From positions 36,521,152-36,581,151 of the forward strand of contig NC_087066.1 of assembly GCF_963678635.1 (NCBI RefSeq): 60,000 nucleotides of DNA, read 5' to 3'. The stretch comes from Symsagittifera roscoffensis. Its lineage: Eukaryota; Xenacoelomorpha; Acoela; Convolutidae. The notes under the pieces were generated by a model, which worked only from the letters and a program-made list of their open reading frames with translations, ran no database searches and was not told where the DNA came from. The translations under genes and the position numbers were made by a program. Below are positions 54,501 through 60,000 of this stretch, in pieces (position 1 is the stretch's first letter; each line of letters starts with the position of its first letter).

Positions 54501-57376
54501 AAGAGAAGATGAGACAGCACGACAGGGAATTACAGACAGATCCATCTTCAGGAACGTACAATCTGGAAATGCAAGAGGTACGAGGTGGAACAGAGCTCGA
54601 GAAAATAGCAGTTTCAAGAAAGCCTCTTAGGGAACTATCGTGCAACTCAAACGTCAGAACGAATCTGGTACCAGAGGACGACATGAAGATCATGAAAAGG
54701 ATAATATGTGTGAAACTGAGCGATGACATCCACAATCCTGGTGAGATGAATGGACAGATCATGGCGTTAAAGGAGCACGTTAAGGCGAGATATAGACTGT
54801 CTGACCTAATAAGGGCCCAGAAGAATGACAAAATGACAAGTAACCTCTCCAAATGGATCCATTCTGGAGTCAAGGAGAAGGGGGAACTTGAGGAAGACAG
54901 CTACAAGATCTTGAGCCAGTTCTACAAAGAAAAGAGAGACTTACTTTACCACACAGCGGAAGGGGTGGTAGCGTGCAAGAGAAGAGATGAGGAAAAGATA
55001 TTACACAAACACAACCTCATCATACTACCACAACTGTACCAAACGGAAGTGCTCTTCAGATCACACGACCAAATGGGCCATCAGGGGATAGATAAAGTAC
55101 AACAAAGGATACTTCACAGGTTTGACTGGCCGGGAATGAGAAAAGCTTGCGAGAGATGGGTGAATGCCTGCCTAGCATGCCTTCAAGTAAAAGACCCAAG
55201 GAAGATGAAGTTTCCCCTCAAGTCTGTCGAGAGTTCGGAATTCAATGAAGTGGTGCAGATAGACCATCAGAAAATCTGCATGACGGAATCGGGTTATAAC
55301 CAAATACTAGTTATAATAGATCACTTCACCAAGTTGGCGGAAGCAGTTCCGTGCCAGACAGCCTCAGCAGAGGAAACATGTGATCACCTGATAACGCATT
55401 GGATATCGCGGTATGGTTGCCCAATGACTTTCCAGTCAGACAACGGCAAGGCTTTTGTGGGGGACTTAACAAAAGAATTGATGAAGAGGTCACACATTGC
55501 TCAGGCACACTCGACGACCTATCATCCACAGACCAATGGGTTGGTAGAAAGACAGAACAGGACACTAGTCAACATGCTCAGGGTGTACTGCTCAAGGTAC
55601 ATGACGGACTGGGACAAATACCTGCCACAGGTAGTAGGAGCCTACAATAGTACCCAGCACTCTACAACGGGTATCAGCCCTTTCATGATGTTGACGGGCA
55701 GGGAAAGGGCAATGCCTCTGACATTCTTCTATCCGGAGTACGAGGGGAAGAGGACGTCGCCTCAAGCATACGTGAAGGAAGCGATCAAAAGACAACAAGA
55801 GCTGAACGAGCTATGTCGGAGAAACACGGCACAAGCGCAAACAAGGCAACGCAAGAAATATGACGAAAAGATACTGAGAGCAAAGCCATACGAAGTGGGC
55901 CAATACGTGTGGGTCTTTCAAAACGTCATACCGCCCAAGGGAACAAAGAAACTACTCAAGAAATGGAGAGGACCGTTCATGATTACGGAAGTACATCAAC
56001 AAGGAAGGTTCTATCGCTTGAGTACAGGGCGAGCAGCACATTACGAAAATCTGAAACCTCACGTTCCGTCCCCGGAGGATTGGTGCCTGCCGAAAGACAT
56101 GGAGGGTCTTGACTACCTGGTGGTGGAACCAGCGTGCGAAGTGAATGAGAAAGGCACCAGAGAGAAAAATGATGGTAATGAGAACTTGAGCTTGGACGAC
56201 AACGAAAAGATAGAAGTGGAGTCGGATGCAGGTTCATTTGTAGAAGAAGACTGGAACGACCCAGAGCAAAACGAGGTACCGAAGTGGATGGAACCGGATC
56301 GACCAACACCACCGGAAACCAGGACGGGCAATCGTAAACGCACAGGCATGAGGTACAATAGGTACGGGGATGACTTCTTGATCGATAAGATACAGCCAGA
56401 AAAGTTAAGCGAGGAACTACTAGGCGTAGGCGAACTGGAAGCTGGAGAGGAATGGCAGGTCATTGACGATGGTGGACATTATCCGCAGGATGATTACTCG
56501 ACGCCAGAAGTGGAGACGGATCTCGAGCAGGGTGAAATAGAAAGGAGGGAGAATACGAACTTGAGGATTCTAGAGTGGATGCGTGATGTCAAAGACGAGG
56601 GTCACGAAGGACAAAGCATGCAGCAAGTCGATGTATCAGCAGCAAAGTACATGAAGACAGCGGAGCCTCTTTTCGGATGGACAGCAACAGACAGGCCACT
56701 GGACATCCCTAAAGACAATTCAGACCCGACGACATCGACGGGGACGTCGATAAATATTTTTGTCCGGGGAGTGGGGGTAGGACTTACCCACACCGAAAAT
56801 TTGATGATAAAGAAGCTCAAGGAAGTGAGGGAAACAAGCGGATTGGAACTGGAGGAAGAAGAACCAGAGCCTACCATAGGAAGGAATTTCAAAACGAAAT
56901 TCGAAATACCCAATGAATACTCAGAGAACATCATGATAACGGATAGCGACTTCATCCTGTCAAACAGGACCAGCGCGATCTGCATCACGGCGGACATGAG
57001 TTTCAAATCAAGATTGGAGGCTGACTTCAAAAGAGAGTACCAGAACGTAGAGTTTCTGTTCAGACAGAGGCCAGGACTGGGAGGCATAGCAGCGCTTCCA
57101 CCGTCAGTGGCACAAGTCCCGGGCAAATACCTCTGCTTCCTAGTAACGAGAGTCAACGACAGAAACACAATTGATCCCGAACACGTGATATTGGCACTGA
57201 CAAGACTACGTGACTTCATGATTGAAAGAGGAATAGTGGAGGTCTCGATGCCGGTGTACGACCCAAACAGGGGCAAACTGAGCTCGAGGGAATTGTATGC
57301 TATCCTACATGTGGTCTTTGCAGAAACCGAGATAATGGTGCATCTTCACAAGAAGTACTACTTGAGCATCGCCTGA
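48575..57376 (+). CDS. Intact Ty3/gypsy Gag-Pol polyprotein with C-terminal macro-like domain
   Basis: One unbroken frame of 2,933 codons. ATG 48575 is the first Met after an in-frame TAA at 48569. Domains: acidic N-terminus; coiled coil about 195-310; gag core about 425-570 (LLNRFGSGMKGHQ); zinc knuckles CX2CX4HX4C at C629-C642 and C681-C694; protease DTGA at 988 and ILGRDF at 1061; RT with Asp1409 and YVDD 1474-1477; RNase H Asp1622, Glu1669, Asp1694; an acidic linker about 1745-2160; integrase zinc finger H2164, H2169, C2199, C2202 and core Asp2230, Asp2289, Glu2325 (DX35E); GPY/F-like WRGPF at 2464; acidic tail; macro-like region about 2790-2933. All catalytic residues are present, so it is probably active. 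It is a single frame, so no gag-pol frameshift is needed. Usual gypsy polyproteins are about half this long. Confidence 0.95.
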   Translation: MRRSRVPVAEKRSTEARYNSSLRKATPMGPKITKKNFSVNMVSTRSTAENRTKEGTEGERVGPTIEIDLETPDQSVDETGKMATESTPMPNTEESNQKPIEFSPIDDAEDAIGNIEETVKEDSQVKRTSFTEKLGIMFGIKTRENVTEEPKAERARTFGTVSTKATETGQNEEQAKAEAMAEEKPTADPEETTIELGDLLAKLNQIDKRLKNSEEDREVIKKEIRYNKHEYLDSYFNLAKATEERLKEMSDKVEATNEEREKNIKTDMQQLKNRYDDVNSQLGSLERRMDTMSKSQAESSCAIQAKLDAILRGSTPQERPAADRTQGTRVDFVEPQRNKRQSTPLPIPRDAISIAPTAAKTIMKSGTSNTTTGPGDSTANSNSGPDVMTWASTWEMMNRTLEAFATRNTDSSDRREGKSRKTFKKPKEFKDDSDGCIDTWVEVMRLHLEQDNLSDERQACTAILSNLEGTALKCVVAKKEEERDTADKIFEILLNRFGSGMKGHQAMMRFEKRRQRDDESIDRFLDDLESLRRRSDPEESTNRRNFSIASKFIDGVKSDDLRTMLATYYTLSKDSAPTPEEMRQKSREYMLMKPKKYSYSENRNTQGGSQPQRSSWYKPRDDMDKRRSCANCGSADHHVADCTTYKQGMKSLGYAPDEEDMSQMEEHEYYNGLIIKIGARCFFCNQEGHFRMDCPLFWEAVKDQNHPKHKLALAAVQNQRNRQNEFESRNLGAPNTELPTKTVKAVTHVSGALESAAGSSLEINYERAATEAIAKVKQDLAAKEIEQRLKLEIERQNFNEALTGTNVVPEASTGSTKNGNCNTVKMVTGKPFGISKIGARIMSIITVGGHEVTRNLSEPSDQTLMHIDVYADYLSGISPRTTSRALRALLTRGGSKSVRVDNRYTEAYGPHEVMLNIDGINIYTKTMITCDEDLIGQIYVGKEELKVRSIGHCAMLEEDAMHIGTEADVTGHVLDISGKKTQLRGLLDTGAVLSVIPIETWERMGFNKDDLIDSRIRLSAANKGALRVLGRTPIIALNLGERNLWMSFIVVENLDESDQFILGRDFIRNFDVTIDLNNAMFRIRNPDRRYAIKPVNLIMANENKAPVFLSRRVRLKANEAAIVSLRMKNYNELSDNKQVCIVPNPNSQSAAVLGRSFSITKSGLCVSVLLNTLDIPITIQRGRKLGYALPVKTRYETIENLKQNEVVDCPNHRDKICILRRLQKIKYSSGLIKSLKSETDDGLSSCSNFPERPTLAEMQTDKPVLPEIEHLRGKLKDEQLEAIKDVLERNEEVFSRHKADIGCCNFVEHEIELEENAVPHREGARRMTPHKSDACRKEIETLLEYDMIEPSKSPWACGVVMAKKKGDQLRFCCDFRYLNSVTVKDAYPIPRIDESLSKLGDAKFFTTLDLGSAFWQVPLRKQDRDKTGFACELGLFQRKRMPFGLCNATATFQRLMPHALIGVTKKYGNLVMCYVDDVVIATPTLEDHIERLDEVFACMKRSGLKCKPSKCEILKDSIKYLGRMVDKHGIRPDPDAVEAVLTWKSPKTEHQLMSFLGFANYYREFIKGYADKVYPMQQLMRHKGKKFTWNNAAEESFQRIKKELCEAPVLGMPTEKGMYVLDTDASVVAISGVLHQEQEWNGKTVLRPIAYGSKVLSDTEMKYGAPKAEMFAVVTFVEKYRAYLGSEPFKLRVDNRALSWLKTYSMDQSYIGRWIVRVDGYNMIIEHRTRDKHQNADSLSKKTEFYERQEQREADRPEIKDGFSFMDKETYDSLPLTRWLDKSGKPIEDHPELPKESLEKTILKKSRGIPVGIMLKSKIVRETLKAKGHDLTQVEEGTVQIDEDLMRLLEKLSDDKPVIQGKSQEAPELTILRREKTVNNTDISKGITTDSKEVVRSLVEKIPEKILEQTKVRDKKVTFREEIEHLGLDQESGEWSRFMEEDETGEGKLSGERKEWDEDSDESSEDQDSLCMILAEEKMRQHDRELQTDPSSGTYNLEMQEVRGGTELEKIAVSRKPLRELSCNSNVRTNLVPEDDMKIMKRIICVKLSDDIHNPGEMNGQIMALKEHVKARYRLSDLIRAQKNDKMTSNLSKWIHSGVKEKGELEEDSYKILSQFYKEKRDLLYHTAEGVVACKRRDEEKILHKHNLIILPQLYQTEVLFRSHDQMGHQGIDKVQQRILHRFDWPGMRKACERWVNACLACLQVKDPRKMKFPLKSVESSEFNEVVQIDHQKICMTESGYNQILVIIDHFTKLAEAVPCQTASAEETCDHLITHWISRYGCPMTFQSDNGKAFVGDLTKELMKRSHIAQAHSTTYHPQTNGLVERQNRTLVNMLRVYCSRYMTDWDKYLPQVVGAYNSTQHSTTGISPFMMLTGRERAMPLTFFYPEYEGKRTSPQAYVKEAIKRQQELNELCRRNTAQAQTRQRKKYDEKILRAKPYEVGQYVWVFQNVIPPKGTKKLLKKWRGPFMITEVHQQGRFYRLSTGRAAHYENLKPHVPSPEDWCLPKDMEGLDYLVVEPACEVNEKGTREKNDGNENLSLDDNEKIEVESDAGSFVEEDWNDPEQNEVPKWMEPDRPTPPETRTGNRKRTGMRYNRYGDDFLIDKIQPEKLSEELLGVGELEAGEEWQVIDDGGHYPQDDYSTPEVETDLEQGEIERRENTNLRILEWMRDVKDEGHEGQSMQQVDVSAAKYMKTAEPLFGWTATDRPLDIPKDNSDPTTSTGTSINIFVRGVGVGLTHTENLMIKKLKEVRETSGLELEEEEPEPTIGRNFKTKFEIPNEYSENIMITDSDFILSNRTSAICITADMSFKSRLEADFKREYQNVEFLFRQRPGLGGIAALPPSVAQVPGKYLCFLVTRVNDRNTIDPEHVILALTRLRDFMIERGIVEVSMPVYDPNRGKLSSRELYAILHVVFAETEIMVHLHKKYYLSIA
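56942..57373 (+). other. Macro-like (ADP-ribose-binding fold) domain at the Gag-Pol C-terminus
   Basis: The last ~144 residues follow the layout of small macro domains of the OARD1/Poa1 type. A strand AICITADMSFKSRLEADF stands where macro domains have HCIS.D..MG.GIA..F. Then EYQNVEFLF, a PG..G loop, a strand KYLCFLVTR, a helix LALTRLRDFM, a strand VSMPVYD, and a closing helix-strand pair ILHVVFAETEIMVHL. The usual GCGLD phosphate loop is replaced by YDPNRGKLS, and the first-loop glycines are lost, so catalysis or canonical ADP-ribose binding may be gone. The assignment is by pattern only. Confidence 0.6.
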
Positions 57377-57730
57377 GTCGGGTACATGGAGGTATCGAGT
57401 CGGGTGTGAGGGAGGAGTCTTGAGTTAGGTACTGGGGTGCGGCGCAGGTAAGGGGATCTTAAGATGTGATTGGCATGACAATTATCATTTTAAATGAATG
57501 ATGGTGCTAAAACATAAAATGTGTCTGCATGTTTTTTAGAAAATTTAAATTGAATCATTTTAGTAGGGCGAAAAGGGGAGGGTTTTTAATCATAAAAGTA
57601 ATGGGGCTTTCTGGTTAGGAACATAGCTTGTCGGTCTAAATATCGGGTGTTATTTTCAGATTGATTTGTTGATCTCAAATTGACTACTCATCTGTATTTA
57701 ATCAAAAGAAGAGAACGACATCTCAAGAAA
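57377..57730 (+). other. Spacer after gag-pol
   Basis: Between the polyprotein stop and the 20-bp repeats. The first 80 bp are G-rich ('gagtcgggtacatgg', 'gagtcgggtgtgagg' as a diverged pair) and the rest is AT-rich. No frame, polypurine tract or LTR start was recognised. Confidence 0.35.
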
Positions 57731-57838
57731 ACTCAAGTTGCTCAGGTAAAACTCAAGTTGCTCAGGTAAAACTCAAGTTGCTCAGGTAAAACTCAAGTTG
57801 CTCAGGTAAAACTCAAGTTGCTCAGGTAAAACTCAAGT
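57731..57838 (+). repeat. Five perfect 20-bp tandem repeats before the SGNH ORF
   Basis: Unit actcaagttg-ctcaggtaaa is repeated five times without a mismatch (57731-57830), plus a partial sixth. Each unit contains CAG|GTAAA, which resembles a 5' splice site, and TTGCTCAG, which resembles a 3' splice site. The array ends 34 bp before the downstream start codon, and its frame contains TAA at 57807, so it is not translated with the ORF. Perfect identity implies recent expansion or homogenisation. Confidence 0.95.
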
Positions 57839-57872
57839 ACTAATACTCAAAGAGTCAATCGAAGTCACAGAA

Positions 57873-60000
57873 ATGGCCGATCGATACTGGAAGTCCATGC
57901 CATCGGCTCTGAAAAAGCACACACTTGACGAACTGTACAGACGGCTGAGAGATCTGGATTACACTCAAGTGAACGAGAGAATGGCAGTGATGCTGAACGC
58001 CATCCTACAATTGGAGGATGAGGGCGAGTGTCGAGAGTCTGCGACGGAGGCGGTCTTGATGGTAGGCTACACCACTGAAGGGGTGTCCGATCAAGCACAG
58101 ACCAGATGGCTGTCCTGGAACGTGGATGGAGCGATAAGGGGGTTCGATTTGGCGAGGAACCCTGGTCTAAACAACAACACAGAGTATGGCGCGGGGGAAT
58201 TCCCACTGCCGGCCAGACCATCAGTCAGGCCTGCGAGCCAGAGTACGAGTAAAGTACCGTCGATGTCACGGGCACAGCAGACGGGGGAGGCTTATCCGGA
58301 CGTCAGTGCCATGAAAAAAGAACTCGAGAGAACCCAGCGGGAGAAGAATAAGGCTAACCTCGACCGGGATCAAGCGGTGCTCGAGAGGGATCAAGCGCGG
58401 AGAGAATTGGACATAATGAAGGCGGAACGGCTGCAGGCAGAAAGGGTGCGGGAGAATGCCGCTAATTGTGAGCAGCTGAAGCAGGCTCTCGAGAGAGACC
58501 AAGCAAAACTTGAGAGGATCCAGCAACAGCAGCGCGAGCTCGATATGCAAAAAGCGGCTAGGCCCAAAGAGCGGGTAGTGACTGTCTCAAGGCCAGAGTC
58601 ACGCATGGAGGTGGACGAAGCTCCTAGGTCAAAGGGACGATTCAACCTCGATCGTGCGGCGCAAGAACATATGAATGAGGGGCTGGAGGTATGGATACCA
58701 CCCGAATCAACGTCCTCCCTGCGTGGAATGGAGACTCAAGTAATACGACCATTGATGGACGTCGCGCTGCCTGGATACACACCGAGTTCGACCCCAGGTA
58801 GTAGTGGCGGCTCGTCACGGCTGAAAGAGTTGCAGGAGAGGTTACAGCTGAGGAATCTCGAGAGTCCGGTAAGAGTGGATTTACCCTCGACTTGGGGGGA
58901 ACAGCCTGTCAGGAGTGTGATGATCTCGAGCTACAAGAAGAATACGGATGGGAGATATCGCAAGCACAATCGTATAGACTGGAATCCGGCGCAGAGAGAG
59001 AGAAGAGATTGCTTCCACGATGCGACTTGGGTGGAGTACTTCACGTATCCTCGAGTGCCTGAAGGCTCGGTTCACTTGATTATTGGAGACAGCTTGCTGC
59101 GGGTGCTGACCCGGATCCAATCCCATTGGCAAACGGGAATCTTGAGCTTCGCCGGAGCCGCAACGCCGCAGATGTTAGCGACTCTTGAGATGCTAGGGAT
59201 GGTGAGCGTGTACACAGTCACCCTGATGGTCGGGACAAATGATGTGTCAAGGGGGGAAGCGAGGAAGGTGACAAGGCTGCATGAAAAGATGAGCTGCATT
59301 CTCGAGGAGATACGGATCCAAATGGACCCGTCCATTCTCACGGTGTGTACTGTTCCCTACAACATGGGAGCGGATCAACATGCGGTAGAGATGAATACGA
59401 AGGTGCGCAGCCTGAACGAAACAATCAGGAAGATTCATCAGAGGAGTGTCCTTCCCCTTAGGCTACTGGACGTGGCTGAGCAAATGGAATTAACCTCTTT
59501 CCCTGACAATGCATCTGCGGATGGCATTCACTTTGACAGGCCCAGAGGGGTGGAATGGTTGAACGACGTCTTTCAAAAGCATATATGCGCGCTAGAGACG
59601 GATTTGCTGGAAACAGCACAGGTCACGTTCGGGCCACCCCCAAACCCACCCTTCTTCAACCCGAGATCTTTGTCGAGTCGCTTGGGCGATAGGGCCGATT
59701 CTAGAGATAGTGAGAGGAATATCCGGGCCAAGTTGCCGAGCACCACGCCCATGGAAGCTGATGAAGTGACATCAGCAACTCCCCAGGGGTCGGTAATGTC
59801 CTCAGTGGTGGTTGCGGAGAAAAAGAGGTCAGAGAAGCCACTGGAGACCAGCAGACCGAAGTATGAGGAGAAGGTCAAGGAACTGGATCTGGAAGACCTA
59901 GAGTGTAGACAGGAGCTAGCGAGGGCTTTGGGTCTTGAGCAGGTCTCACATGAAGACTTGGGGAGGCACAAGTGCGTGGACTGGTTGAAGGCTCATGAAA
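57873..60000 (+). CDS. Coiled-coil plus SGNH/GDSL hydrolase ORF, runs off the window
   Basis: Open from ATG 57873 for 709 codons to the window end with no stop. The N-terminal ~110 residues start MADRYWKSMPSALKKH and are helical. A charged coiled coil of Glu-, Arg- and Gln-rich heptads spans about 147-230 (ERDQARREL-type repeats). The SGNH domain spans about 400-570: block I LIIGDSLLR with Ser407, a Gly in SFAGAAT, block III VGTNDVS with Asn456, and block V DGIHFD with Asp550 and His553. The tail is Lys- and Glu-rich. It is on the same strand as gag-pol, 496 nt downstream, with similar composition, so it is likely an accessory ORF of the same LTR element. Extra GDSL-type ORFs are known in some rotifer LTR elements. 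It could also be a host gene. Confidence 0.85.
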   Translation, partial: MADRYWKSMPSALKKHTLDELYRRLRDLDYTQVNERMAVMLNAILQLEDEGECRESATEAVLMVGYTTEGVSDQAQTRWLSWNVDGAIRGFDLARNPGLNNNTEYGAGEFPLPARPSVRPASQSTSKVPSMSRAQQTGEAYPDVSAMKKELERTQREKNKANLDRDQAVLERDQARRELDIMKAERLQAERVRENAANCEQLKQALERDQAKLERIQQQQRELDMQKAARPKERVVTVSRPESRMEVDEAPRSKGRFNLDRAAQEHMNEGLEVWIPPESTSSLRGMETQVIRPLMDVALPGYTPSSTPGSSGGSSRLKELQERLQLRNLESPVRVDLPSTWGEQPVRSVMISSYKKNTDGRYRKHNRIDWNPAQRERRDCFHDATWVEYFTYPRVPEGSVHLIIGDSLLRVLTRIQSHWQTGILSFAGAATPQMLATLEMLGMVSVYTVTLMVGTNDVSRGEARKVTRLHEKMSCILEEIRIQMDPSILTVCTVPYNMGADQHAVEMNTKVRSLNETIRKIHQRSVLPLRLLDVAEQMELTSFPDNASADGIHFDRPRGVEWLNDVFQKHICALETDLLETAQVTFGPPPNPPFFNPRSLSSRLGDRADSRDSERNIRAKLPSTTPMEADEVTSATPQGSVMSSVVVAEKKRSEKPLETSRPKYEEKVKELDLEDLECRQELARALGLEQVSHEDLGRHKCVDWLKAHE

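Noticed and set aside
56602-57276. Long antisense frames opposite gag-pol (also 49459-50076 and 52207-52719)
   Set aside because: They are shadows of a codon-biased sense ORF. The sense strand has clear domains and catalytic residues.

Overview
The window looks like repeat-rich nuclear DNA of an invertebrate animal. It is AT-rich, has GT-AG introns with short phase-matched exons, carries an Arg tRNA-like gene, and is dominated by Ty3/gypsy LTR elements and CR1/L2-like LINEs, one of which bears a 2A peptide. Nothing bacterial or phage-like was seen. The host lineage cannot be fixed further from the sequence alone.

Layout. 1-8.1 kb: a decayed Ty3/gypsy gag-pol, preceded by tandem repeats and cut off before the integrase. 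7.4-20.6 kb: a 6.6-kb block in direct tandem duplication. Each copy holds the broken end of that relic, a satellite-like array, AT-rich DNA and a minus-strand remnant of a second gypsy gag. 21.4-27 kb: one possible host exon, two minus-strand LINE relics and a tRNA-like SINE fragment. 27.9-28.7 kb: a foldback structure enclosing a C-rich block and a tRNA-Arg(TCG)-like gene. 28.9-31.2 kb: a minus-strand host gene of unknown function, of which three exons have matching phases and a terminal exon ends at a poly(A) signal. Its intron 2 is mostly repeat. 33-44 kb: several LINEs on both strands, including a nearly full-length minus-strand copy with an SGNH-esterase ORF1 and an ORF2 that begins with a hydrophobic stretch and a 2A motif.

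44.5-60 kb is the most interesting part. A GC-richer leader with a long 14-bp minisatellite precedes an uninterrupted 2,933-codon Gag-Pol ORF. Its domain order is coiled coil, gag, two zinc knuckles, protease, reverse transcriptase, RNase H, a charged linker of about 420 residues, integrase, and a GPY/F-like module. It ends in a C-terminal region that I read as a divergent macro (ADP-ribose-binding) fold. After 496 nt, which include five perfect 20-bp repeats, a second same-strand ORF runs off the window and encodes a coiled coil plus an SGNH/GDSL hydrolase. Together these suggest an intact, recently active LTR element with two captured accessory enzyme-like folds. The 1-8 kb relic belongs to the same wider family. 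LTR boundaries could not be set because the 3' end lies outside the window.
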